This document shows positions 1 through 6,016 of a stretch of DNA of 6,232 bases, piece by piece; the first letter of the stretch is position 1, and each line of letters begins with the position of its first letter. Position numbers and translations under genes: made by a program. Below the pieces are notes generated by a model. That model was not told the DNA's origin, searched no databases, and was given only the letters and a program-made list of their open reading frames with translations. This DNA comes from Planctomycetaceae bacterium (GTDB taxonomy: Bacteria; Planctomycetota; Planctomycetia; Isosphaerales; Isosphaeraceae). Location of the stretch: positions 1-6,232 of the forward strand of contig JAFANO010000694.1 of assembly GCA_019232645.1 (NCBI GenBank), given 5' to 3'.

Positions 1-129
1 CGGCCGGACCGGCGTCGCGTGTCGCTGCCGGAGGTGCATCGGCAGATCTGCGACTGGCTTCGGCTCGAAGCGGCCAAGGAGTTGCTGTCGCGTGAGCTCA
101 TGACCGTGCCAGAGCGGGTCCCTGCGTAA
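1..129 (+). CDS. C-terminal end of an unidentified protein (5' truncated)
   Basis: Frame 1 is open from the window edge to a TAA at 127-129 and gives 42 residues. The peptide has a charged, helix-prone character, with SLPEVHRQICDWL followed by an alternating hydrophobic/charged stretch and the ending VPERVPA, and its codons end mostly in G or C like the clear genes nearby. I do not recognise the family. The next gene starts 37 bp downstream on the same strand with its own strong ribosome binding site, so the two could share a transcript. No terminator hairpin is visible in the gap. The start and most of the protein lie outside the window. Confidence 0.6.
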   Translation, partial: RPDRRRVSLPEVHRQICDWLRLEAAKELLSRELMTVPERVPA

Positions 130-154
130 TTGACAAAGTAGTATTAAGAGCAAG

Positions 155-175
155 AGGAGGAACAGGGTGGGAGGA
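155..175 (+). promoter_or_regulatory. Two Shine-Dalgarno sequences ahead of the propeller-phosphoesterase gene
   Basis: AGGAGG at 155-160 lies 6 bases before a GTG at 167. A second purine run, GGGAGGA at 169-175, lies 9 bases before an in-frame ATG at 185. Both starts are therefore supported and lead to the same signal peptide. The first has the better match to the anti-Shine-Dalgarno sequence, the second has the better start codon. Confidence 0.6.
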
Positions 176-2707
176 ATCCAGCCCATGAGTATGACAGGGG
201 AGCGTAGGAGGATCGGTGTCGTCCCGGCGCTGACGTTTTTGGTGGGGTGGGGGGTCGGGGTCCTCGGCGCGGCCGAGCCGTCGAGGCAGGGGGTCACCTG
301 GCCCGGGATGACCCGCTCGGGGGCGGTCCTGCTCCCCAACGGCTGGTCGCTCCGGCCCGCGGGGACGCAGGCGGGGCTGGGCGACTTCCCGGTCGTGATG
401 GCCGTGCACCCGAGCGAGCCGGTCCTCGCCGTCCTGCACGCCGGCTACGGCGAGCATGAGGTCGTGACCCTCGAGGCCGAGACCGGGAAGGTGATCGGCC
501 GCGTGGCCCTGCCCGAGACCTTCGCCGGGCTCGCCTGGTCGCCCGACGGGACCCGGCTCTACGCAGGGGGGGCGTCCGATGGGGTCGTCTACCGCTTCGA
601 CCACGACGGCGGGCTGCTCTCCCGCAATGCCGCGATCCCCTGCCATCCCCCGGCCGCCGGGGATTCGAAGCGGGAGAGCTGCGTCTCCGGCATCGTCGTG
701 TCGGGCGACGGCAAGACCCTCTGGGTCGCCGACGCCTTCGCCCATTCGGTCGTCCGGCTCGAGGGCCTGGAGGCGACCCGGGCGGCGCAGGTCACCGAGT
801 TGCCGATGGGCAGGGGCTCCTACCCCTACGGCCTGGCCTGGGACGAGGCGAGGCGACGGCTGTATGTGAGCCTCTGGAACCGGGCCGAGGTCGCAGTCAT
901 CGATACCGAGGCGAAGGAAGTCGTCGGCCACTGGAAGGCTCAGGAGCACCCCAACGAGGTGCTCCTGGCGCGGGGTGGCAAGGTGCTCTACGTCGCCAAC
1001 GCCAACCGCAACACCGTCTCGGTCATCGATACCGCGACGGGCAAGGCGGTCGAGGTGATCGGCACGGCGATCGCGCCAGGTGCCCCCTCGGGGTGCACGC
1101 CCAGCTCCCTGGCGCTGTCGCCCGACGCGTCGGTGCTGTTCGTCGCCAACGCCAACACGAACAATGTCGCCGTGGTGAACGTCAAGGACCTCGGCGGCGG
1201 CACGCCGCTGGGGTTCATCCCGACGGGGTGGTATCCGACCTCGGTCCGGGTCGCGCACGACGGCAAGCGGCTCTACGTGGCCAACGGCAAGGGGGCGACC
1301 TCGAAGGCCAACCGCGAGGGCCCCAACCCGCTGGTCAACCCCGGCGACAAGACCCGCGAGTACATCGCCGGGCTGTTCCGGGGGACGCTCTCGATCATCC
1401 CGATGCCCGACCCGAAGCAGATGGCCGCCTACTCCAAGACGGTCTACGAGTGCTGCCCGTTGAAGAGGGACGACCCGACCGCCGTCGTCGGCCCGGCCCA
1501 CGCGCCGGGCAACCCGATCCCGGCGAAGGTCGGCGACCCCTCGCCGATCACCCACTGCGTCTACATCATCAAGGAGAACCGGACGTACGACCAGATCCTC
1601 GGCGACCTGCCCGAGGGCAACGGCGAGCCGAGCCTCTGCCTCTTCCCCGAGGAGATCACCCCCAACCACCACGCGCTGGCGCGCGAGTTCGTCCTGCTCG
1701 ACAACTTCTACGTCGACGGCGAGGTCAGCGCCGACGGGCACGAGTGGTCGATGGGGGCCTATGCCAGCGATTACGTCGAGAAGACCTGGCCGCTGATGTA
1801 CCGGGGGAACAAGCGCGTACCGTATCCGTCCGAAGGGGCGCTGGCGATCGCCCGGCCGGCGGGCGGCTACCTCTGGGACCGGGCCGCCGAGAAGGGGGTC
1901 AGCTACCGCAGCTACGGCGAGTTCATCAAGAACGCCGACCGGCCCGGGGCCCCCGCCACCACCGGCGTCGAGGCCCTCCGGGGGCACTTCGACCCCAAGT
2001 TCCGCAGCTTCGACCTCGACTACCCCGACGTGAGGCGCGCCGACCGGTTCCTGGAGGAGCTGGCCGGGTTCGAGCGGTCGGGCGAGATGCCCCGCCTGGT
2101 CATCATGCGCCTGCCCAACGACCACACCGCGGGCACCACCCCCGGCAAGCCGACCGTGACCGCTTACGTCGCCGACAACGACCTGGCGCTGGGCCGGGTC
2201 GTCGAGGGGCTGACGAAGAGCCGGTTCTGGAAGCATCTGGCCATCTTCGTCGTCGAGGACGACGCGCAGAACGGCTCGGACCACGTCGACGCCCACCGGA
2301 CGGTCGCGCTGGTGCTGAGCCCCTACGTCCGGCGCAAGTCGGTCGACTCGACGATGTACAGCACCTCGTCGATGCTCCGGACGATCGAGCTCTGCCTGGG
2401 CCTGGAGCCGATGAGCCAGTTCGACGCCGCGGCGCGGCCGATGGCCAACGCCTTCACGGCCGCGCCCGACCTCGGCTCGTACACGCACCGCCCGGCCCGG
2501 GTCGACCTGAACGCCAGGAACACCGCGACCGCCTGGGGGGCCGAGGCCTCGACGCGGCTGAACCTGGAGATCGAGGATCGCGCCGACGATCTGATCTTCA
2601 ACGAGATCATCTGGAAGGCCGTCAAGGGGGCCGACTCTCCCATGCCCCCGCCGGTCCGCTCGGCGTTCATCCTCCCCCGGCCCCGGGCCGGCCCGATTGA
2701 CGACTGA
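167..2707 (+). CDS. Secreted YncE-like beta-propeller / alkaline-phosphatase-superfamily phosphoesterase fusion
   Basis: The longest form is 846 residues from GTG 167; ATG 185 (residue 7) is an equally good start. Residues 11-36 look like a Sec signal peptide: basic ERRR, a hydrophobic core and a cleavage-like GAAEP, so export is expected. Residues about 75-412 hold YVTN-type blades: WSPDGTRLYAGG (124-135), VSGDGKTLWVAD (178-189), KVLYVANANRNTVSVID (272-288), SVLFVANANTNNVAVV (322-337) and DGKRLYVANG (365-374). Residues about 455-765 match the phosphoesterase family of PLC/AcpA-type enzymes: KENRTYDQ (469-476), DGHEWS (523-528), LPNDHT (649-654) and EDDAQNGSDHVDAHR (697-711). By analogy with AcpA, E470/N471 and D698/D699 would bind metal, with H706 and H710 nearby. 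S521, S528 and T473 are all possible nucleophiles and I cannot choose between them. The architecture is that usually annotated as a bifunctional YncE family/alkaline phosphatase family protein. The substrate is unknown. The gene ends with TGA at 2705-2707. Confidence 0.9.
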   Translation: MGGIQPMSMTGERRRIGVVPALTFLVGWGVGVLGAAEPSRQGVTWPGMTRSGAVLLPNGWSLRPAGTQAGLGDFPVVMAVHPSEPVLAVLHAGYGEHEVVTLEAETGKVIGRVALPETFAGLAWSPDGTRLYAGGASDGVVYRFDHDGGLLSRNAAIPCHPPAAGDSKRESCVSGIVVSGDGKTLWVADAFAHSVVRLEGLEATRAAQVTELPMGRGSYPYGLAWDEARRRLYVSLWNRAEVAVIDTEAKEVVGHWKAQEHPNEVLLARGGKVLYVANANRNTVSVIDTATGKAVEVIGTAIAPGAPSGCTPSSLALSPDASVLFVANANTNNVAVVNVKDLGGGTPLGFIPTGWYPTSVRVAHDGKRLYVANGKGATSKANREGPNPLVNPGDKTREYIAGLFRGTLSIIPMPDPKQMAAYSKTVYECCPLKRDDPTAVVGPAHAPGNPIPAKVGDPSPITHCVYIIKENRTYDQILGDLPEGNGEPSLCLFPEEITPNHHALAREFVLLDNFYVDGEVSADGHEWSMGAYASDYVEKTWPLMYRGNKRVPYPSEGALAIARPAGGYLWDRAAEKGVSYRSYGEFIKNADRPGAPATTGVEALRGHFDPKFRSFDLDYPDVRRADRFLEELAGFERSGEMPRLVIMRLPNDHTAGTTPGKPTVTAYVADNDLALGRVVEGLTKSRFWKHLAIFVVEDDAQNGSDHVDAHRTVALVLSPYVRRKSVDSTMYSTSSMLRTIELCLGLEPMSQFDAAARPMANAFTAAPDLGSYTHRPARVDLNARNTATAWGAEASTRLNLEIEDRADDLIFNEIIWKAVKGADSPMPPPVRSAFILPRPRAGPIDD

Positions 2708-2725
2708 GCCGGGTACCACAATAAT
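2697..2725 (+). promoter_or_regulatory. Candidate sigma70-type promoter for the chelatase gene
   Basis: TTGACG (2697-2702) and AATAAT (2720-2725) are separated by exactly 17 bp, and each hexamer matches the consensus at five of six positions. The -35 box lies within the last codons of the upstream gene and the -10 box lies 13 bp past its stop. Transcription would start near 2732 and leave a leader of about 57 bases. This rests on sequence match alone. Confidence 0.55.
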
Positions 2726-2758
2726 GGGGTAAGATCCGGCGGCTCCAGGCGATGCGTC

Positions 2759-2773
2759 GCGGGGCCGCCCCGC
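2759..2773 (+). other. GC-only stem-loop in the chelatase leader
   Basis: GCGGGG (2759-2764) and CCCCGC (2768-2773) are perfect 6-bp arms around the loop CCG. The hairpin ends 15 bases before the ATG at 2789 and lies inside the leader expected from the promoter above. No good Shine-Dalgarno sequence precedes this ATG, so the hairpin could affect initiation. In DNA this GC-rich a chance hairpin is also quite possible. The leader is too short for a cobalamin riboswitch. Confidence 0.3.
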
Positions 2774-2788
2774 CAGCGAGCCGAACCG

Positions 2789-3247
2789 ATGGTGCCAACC
2801 CCGAGCCAGACAGCCGTCCTGCTGATCGCCCATGGGAGCCGTCACGCCCCGGCCAACGACGACCTGCACCGGCTCGCGGCCCAGCTCGCGGGGCGCGGCG
2901 ATTACTCGATCGTCGAGCCCTGCTTCCTCGAATTGGCCGAGCCCGACATCCGCGCCGGGGGCGACCGGTGCGTGGCCCGGGGTGCCACCCGGGTCTTGAT
3001 GGTCCCCTACTTGCTCGCGGCGGGCGTCCACCTGCTCCGCGACCTGGCCAACTCGCGCGACGACCTGCGGCGATGCCACCCGGGGGTCGAATTCCGCCTC
3101 GGCCCCGCGCTCGGGCCCCATCCCCTGCTCGAACAGCTCGTCTCGGAGCGCATCCGCCAGGTCGACGCCGGCGAGGGCGCGCCGGCGTTCGTCTCTTCTT
3201 TCGATCTCGCTGGAACTTACACGCCAATCGATCGGCACGGGGCGTGA
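2789..3247 (+). CDS. Short CbiX/SirB-type sirohydrochlorin chelatase
   Basis: This 152-residue protein fits the single-domain, short form of the CbiX/SirB chelatases, which put iron (siroheme) or cobalt (cobalamin) into sirohydrochlorin. It starts with LLIAHGSRHAPAN (11-23), the family's N-terminal motif with the metal-binding H15. The middle part has MVPYLLAAGVHLLRDL (71-86), whose H81 is the expected second metal-binding histidine. LGPALGPHPLL (104-114) matches the conserved end of the fold. Short members usually pair as dimers to make the site that long members build from two fused halves. ATG 2789 is the first usable start in frame; the ribosome binding site is poor. No other siroheme or cobalamin gene is in the window, so the choice between Fe and Co cannot be made from context. 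It ends with TGA at 3245-3247. Confidence 0.85.
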   Translation: MVPTPSQTAVLLIAHGSRHAPANDDLHRLAAQLAGRGDYSIVEPCFLELAEPDIRAGGDRCVARGATRVLMVPYLLAAGVHLLRDLANSRDDLRRCHPGVEFRLGPALGPHPLLEQLVSERIRQVDAGEGAPAFVSSFDLAGTYTPIDRHGA

Positions 3248-3259
3248 CCCGGGGGGGCG

Positions 3260-3282
3260 GCGGCCGGCGACGGCTCGGCCGC
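3260..3282 (+). other. Stem-loop after the chelatase gene, possible weak terminator
   Basis: GCGGCCG (3260-3266) and CGGCCGC (3276-3282) are perfect 7-bp arms with a 9-base loop, beginning 13 bp after the chelatase stop. There is no T-run behind it, so it is not a classic intrinsic terminator. It lies just upstream of the next candidate promoter. Confidence 0.3.
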
Positions 3283-3293
3283 GCGCAACGACA

Positions 3294-3322
3294 TTGACAG
3301 AAAAAGTCCGAAGGGCTAGCGT
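3294..3322 (+). promoter_or_regulatory. Candidate sigma70-type promoter for the aminotransferase gene
   Basis: A perfect TTGACA (3294-3299) is followed after 17 bp by TAGCGT (3317-3322), which keeps the key TA...T positions of a -10 box. A start near 3329 would give a leader of about 68 bases. The run of A residues (3301-3305) just behind the -35 box sits in a local AT-rich dip in otherwise GC-rich DNA. Confidence 0.5.
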
Positions 3323-3380
3323 GCGATGTCCGATGTCTCCAGGGAAGGAGACCTTGCCCCGCCCGCCCACTCAGGCATCA

Positions 3381-3386
3381 AGGGAG
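3381..3386 (+). promoter_or_regulatory. Ribosome binding site of the aminotransferase gene
   Basis: AGGGAG lies 10 bases before the ATG at 3397 and supports that start. A stronger AAGGAG at 3345-3350 lies too far upstream to serve this ATG. Confidence 0.5.
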
Positions 3387-3396
3387 TGATCGCCGT

Positions 3397-4578
3397 ATGA
3401 GCCGCTCGACCGAGCCGTTCGCCGTCCCCGCCCTCGACTTGAAGGCGCAGTACCGGGCCATCCGCGACGAGATCGATCCCGTCATCCGCGCCGTGATCGA
3501 GAGCCAGTTCTTCATCCTGGGCCCGGAGGTCTCCGGGCTCGAGGCGGAGGTGGCCGAGTATTGCGGTGTCGCGCACGGGGTCGGCTGCGCGTCGGGGTCC
3601 GATGCGCTGCTGCTGTCGCTGATGGCGCTGGGCGTCGGCCCGGGGGTCGAGGTCATCACCACTCCGTACACCTTCTTCGCGACCGCCGGATCGATCTGGA
3701 GGACGGGGGCCCGGCCGGTCTTCGTCGACATCGAGCCCGAGACGTACAATATCGACTCCGCCCGGATCGAGGACGCGATCACACCGTGGACGAAGGTGAT
3801 CATCCCGGTCCACCTGTTCGGCCAGGCGGCCGAGATGGACCCGATCATGGAGGTCGCCCGGGCGCACGGCCTGACGGTCCTGGAAGACGCCGCGCAAGCG
3901 ATCGGCGCGTCCTACCAGGGGCGGCGGACGGGGGGGCTGGGACACCTCTCCGCCTTCAGCTTCTATCCCTCGAAGAACCTGGGCGGGTTCGGCGACGCGG
4001 GGATGGTCACCACCGATGACGAGGCGTTGGCCAGGTCGGTGGCTCGGCTCCGGGTCCACGGCATGGAGCCGAAGTACTATCACCACGAGGTCGGCTTCAA
4101 CTCGCGGCTCGACGCCCTGCAGGCTGCCGTGCTCCGGGTCAAGCTCCGCCACCTCGAGTCCTGGACGATGCGGCGGCGCGAGGCAGCCGACCGCTACCGC
4201 CTCCTCTTCCGCGAGGCGGGTCTGGTCGACGACCTCGTCACGCTGCCGGTCGAGCGACCGGGCAACTTCCATGTCTACAACCAGTTCGTCATCCGGGTCC
4301 CGGCCCCGTCCCGCGACCGGCTTCGCGCCCATCTCGCCGCCTGCCGGGTCGGCATCGAGATTTACTACCCGATTCCACTGCACCTCCAGGCCTGTTTCGC
4401 GCCGCTGGGCCACAAGCCCGGCGACTTCCCGCACTCGGAGGCCGCCGCGCGGGAGACGCTGGCCCTGCCGATGTACCCCGAGCTGACCGAGGAGGCCCAG
4501 CGGTACGTCGTCAGCTCGGTTGGGGAATTCCTTCGGCAGCAGCCTCGCTCGTCTTCGGGGAGTGGGCGAGCGGCCTGA
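3397..4578 (+). CDS. DegT/DnrJ/EryC1/StrS family PLP-dependent aminotransferase
   Basis: The 393-residue length is typical for this fold-type I family, which transaminates keto-sugars attached to nucleotides for polysaccharide, O-antigen or glycosylation pathways. Visible landmarks are LDLKAQY (14-19 region), GCASGSDAL (63-71, cofactor phosphate contact), TPYTFFATA (89-97), LEDAAQAIG (162-170, D164 placed to bind the PLP ring nitrogen), SFYPSKNLGGFGDAG (188-202) with K193 as the expected Schiff-base lysine, GFNSRLDALQAA (233-244), and YYPIPLHLQ (323-331) near the substrate end. The last motif and the overall pattern resemble 3-amino-sugar aminotransferases of the WbpE/FdtB type, but the exact sugar cannot be read from sequence. 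The last 13 residues are a Ser/Gly/Arg tail. No other sugar-nucleotide gene is adjacent. Its 3' end overlaps the convergent CsrA-like gene by 68 bp. Confidence 0.92.
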   Translation: MSRSTEPFAVPALDLKAQYRAIRDEIDPVIRAVIESQFFILGPEVSGLEAEVAEYCGVAHGVGCASGSDALLLSLMALGVGPGVEVITTPYTFFATAGSIWRTGARPVFVDIEPETYNIDSARIEDAITPWTKVIIPVHLFGQAAEMDPIMEVARAHGLTVLEDAAQAIGASYQGRRTGGLGHLSAFSFYPSKNLGGFGDAGMVTTDDEALARSVARLRVHGMEPKYYHHEVGFNSRLDALQAAVLRVKLRHLESWTMRRREAADRYRLLFREAGLVDDLVTLPVERPGNFHVYNQFVIRVPAPSRDRLRAHLAACRVGIEIYYPIPLHLQACFAPLGHKPGDFPHSEAAARETLALPMYPELTEEAQRYVVSSVGEFLRQQPRSSSGSGRAA

Positions 4579-4876
4579 TCGCCCGGAGGTCGGGATCGTC
4601 GCGGCGATCGTCCCAAGGCCGGTCCCGCGGCGACCTCGGATCGAGCCGGTCCTCCGCCCCCGCTCCGGGCGCCCTGCCCGTGGGCCCGGCCCCCGGCGAC
4701 GCCGCGATGACACGCTCGGGCCGCTGGATCCGGAAGCTGTGGGTCTCGTCCTGGAACCCCAGGTCAAGCTGGCTCGGATACCGGGACCGGATGTTATAGA
4801 CCCGGATGCGGATCGTATCCCCGGACTTGTGCGTGACCTCGACCCATTGTCCCTCTTTGCGCCTCAACACCAGCAT
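4511..4876 (-). CDS. CsrA-like (carbon storage regulator family) RNA-binding protein with long C-terminal tail
   Basis: From ATG 4876 this is 121 residues. The first 55 align by eye with CsrA: MLVLRRKEGQ (family MLxLxRxxGE), an extra loop WVEVTHKS, then GDTIRIRV (family GDEVTVTV) and QLDLGFQDETHSFRIQRPE (family QVRIGVNAPKEVSVHREEI). CsrA binds GGA motifs in mRNA leaders and alters translation or stability. Here the AP pair is missing, and the position of the critical arginine (R44 in E. coli) is a glutamine with arginine next to it. RNA-binding ability is therefore uncertain. Residues about 56-121 are rich in R, P, D, A and G and look disordered; CsrA itself is only about 61 residues. I prefer ATG 4876 to the ATG at 4882 because AAAGGAA (4890-4884) is well spaced only for the inner one, and family members begin MLxL. 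The tail overlaps the 3' end of the aminotransferase gene on the other strand. Confidence 0.7.
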   Translation of the reverse strand: MLVLRRKEGQWVEVTHKSGDTIRIRVYNIRSRYPSQLDLGFQDETHSFRIQRPERVIAASPGAGPTGRAPGAGAEDRLDPRSPRDRPWDDRRDDPDLRAIRPLAHSPKTSEAAAEGIPQPS

Positions 4877-4883
4877 GTGCATG

Positions 4884-4890
4884 TTCCTTT
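4884..4890 (-). promoter_or_regulatory. Ribosome binding site that decides the CsrA-like start
   Basis: AAAGGAA on the - strand lies 7 bases before the ATG at 4876 but only one base before the ATG at 4882, which favours the inner start. It contains a GGA, the core of a CsrA binding site, so self-regulation is possible but not shown. Confidence 0.5.
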
Positions 4891-5208
4891 CTTCAGGTGT
4901 GTTCGTCGTCCGGTGAAATGAGACTCCAACCCCGGGGATGACCGACTACGACCTTCACGTTCGATCCTCCGGGACCCGCCCCGCCGGTCACGGCCCGGAG
5001 GCCTGCGACCGACCGGGCGACTCCCACCATGACTCGTCCCACCATGACTCGCGGCCCATCATCTCACCCGACCATACCTGGCGGAGCCCCGCGAGGCCGA
5101 TTCCCAAGCCGGAGAGTCGAGGAACCGGGACGAGACCAGGATCGGGATTTCGGTCGGGAAGGATGATTCCAAGGAACGTTCGAGGCCAATCGAGGGCCCC
5201 GGTGACGG
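4891..5208. other. Intergenic region with no convincing gene
   Basis: This stretch between the two - strand genes should hold the CsrA-like promoter and the 3' end of the sigma factor transcript. I find no clear -35/-10 pair on the - strand and no terminator hairpin with a T-run. A 108-codon + strand reading frame (4938-5264) crosses it but runs into the sigma gene, lacks a good ribosome binding site and has no recognisable domain. The one clear structure is the tandem repeat at 5022-5051. Confidence 0.6.
5022..5051 (+). repeat. Perfect 15-bp tandem duplication
   Basis: TCCCACCATGACTCG occurs at 5022-5036 and again, without a mismatch or gap, at 5037-5051. The unit length is a multiple of three. 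No third full copy is present. Confidence 0.9.
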
Positions 5209-5874
5209 TCAGGTCAGGCCCTTCTTCTTCTCGAGATCGATGGTGTCCTGCCAGACGTCGTTGAGCATCTTGAGGGCCTCCTTGTGGAGGTAGGAGATCC
5301 TGGATTTCGAGCAGCCAAGAAGCTTCGCGGTTTGGCCCTGGGTCTTGCCGTGGACATACATGTGCCGGAAGGCGCTGGCGTGCTGTGGGGGGAGCTTGCG
5401 GAGCCAGCCCTCGACGGCGTCGATCGCCTCGAGGTCGGACCCGATCGGCGATTCCTGCTCGCCCCCGAGCACCTTACCCATCTCCTCGACGTCCGGAAAA
5501 CAGTTGGTGAGGATCGCGGCGTACTTCTCGTCGTCCTTCCACCCCCCGGTGATGAGCATCCGCTGGGCATCGCGCAACGCTCCCATGATCCGGTAACGGG
5601 CGAACGTCGCGAACTTGACGTTGCGCGACGCGTCGAACGACTGTGCCGCTTCGACCAGCGCCATGCAGGCCGCGGACTCGAACTCGTTGCCATCGCCGGG
5701 CCACGCTGCCTTCAACGGCCTGGCCAGCGACCGGGCCATCGGCAGGTAGCGGATCACCAGCCTCTGCTGTTCCGCCGACATCGGGCGGCGGCCCTCGCGC
5801 GTCCGCTCCGGTTCCGCCGGGGGAGTCTGGTCATCGGCATCCGAATTGCGGTCGCGGGATGGTTTCCGGCCCAT
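5209..5874 (-). CDS. Sigma-70 family RNA polymerase sigma factor (regions 2 and 4 only)
   Basis: The protein is 221 residues from ATG 5874 and should direct RNA polymerase to a set of promoters. Residues 38-106 form region 2: LVIRYLPMARSLARPL, then FESAACMALVEAAQSFD and FATFARYRIMGALRDAQR, the typical core-binding and -10 recognition helices. Residues about 155-204 form region 4: LRKLPPQHASAFRHMYV, followed by a helix-turn-helix at about 177-200 (TQGQTAKLLGCSKSRISYLH) for -35 contact. The linker at 107-154 shows no obvious region 3, and there is no region 1.1. It reads more like a FliA/SigB-type group 3 factor than an ECF factor, but this is uncertain. The first 31 residues are charged and Pro-rich with low complexity. 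A later start at residue 32 (5781) is possible, but neither start has a strong ribosome binding site. The frame stays open upstream to the window edge without another usual start codon. No anti-sigma gene is visible. Confidence 0.88.
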   Translation of the reverse strand: MGRKPSRDRNSDADDQTPPAEPERTREGRRPMSAEQQRLVIRYLPMARSLARPLKAAWPGDGNEFESAACMALVEAAQSFDASRNVKFATFARYRIMGALRDAQRMLITGGWKDDEKYAAILTNCFPDVEEMGKVLGGEQESPIGSDLEAIDAVEGWLRKLPPQHASAFRHMYVHGKTQGQTAKLLGCSKSRISYLHKEALKMLNDVWQDTIDLEKKKGLT

Positions 5875-5885
5875 GATTCGTCTCG

Positions 5886-5920
5886 TTTGAATCTTTATAT
5901 TTTGATATTTTTGATTGCTT
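5886..5920 (-). promoter_or_regulatory. AT-rich tract upstream of the sigma factor gene, probable promoter region
   Basis: Only 6 of these 35 bases are G or C, in otherwise very GC-rich DNA. On the - strand it contains TATAAA (5899-5894), a possible -10 box, and two copies of ATCAAAA 9 bp apart (5915-5909 and 5906-5900). I see no good -35 hexamer: TCGAAG (5923-5918) at 18 bp matches only three positions. A non-housekeeping sigma factor or an activator may be used. Confidence 0.4.
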
Positions 5921-6016
5921 CGACTCGCGGATCTTGGCGGGTCACCTCGACAACACGCGGAGGGCCGTTTTGCCGTGATTGGCGCGGAGACCTCAAGGAC
6001 ATCGGCTCCGCCATGC

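Noticed and set aside
130..135. A perfect TTGACA before the propeller-phosphoesterase gene, as a -35 box
   Set aside because: At 16-18 bp spacing there is no -10-like hexamer, and the only AT-rich candidate (TATTAA, 142-147) is just 6 bp away.
1093..2700. A 535-codon + strand frame inside the phosphoesterase gene
   Set aside because: It is the out-of-frame reading of the real gene, with Arg/Gly/Pro-rich repetitive composition.
2708..2788. A cobalamin riboswitch ahead of the chelatase
   Set aside because: The gap is only 81 bp, far shorter than that riboswitch class, and I see no B12-box-like sequence.
2752..3297. A 181-codon + strand frame overlapping the chelatase
   Set aside because: It has low-complexity Arg/Pro/Ala composition, and the neighbouring frame encodes the recognisable chelatase.
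98..3370. A 1090-codon open frame on the - strand opposite the propeller and chelatase genes
   Set aside because: It is a shadow caused by strong G/C-ending codon use on the + strand. The peptide is rich in R, G, P, V and D, has no recognisable domain, and spans two genuine genes and both intergenic gaps.
3316..4767. A 483-codon open frame on the - strand opposite the aminotransferase
   Set aside because: Same shadow effect. It lies opposite a clear PLP enzyme and shows no domain of its own.
4938..5264. A 108-codon + strand frame with an HHDSSHHDS stretch
   Set aside because: The His/Asp/Ser stretch is simply the 15-bp duplication translated. There is no good ribosome binding site, no domain, and its end overlaps the sigma factor gene antisense.
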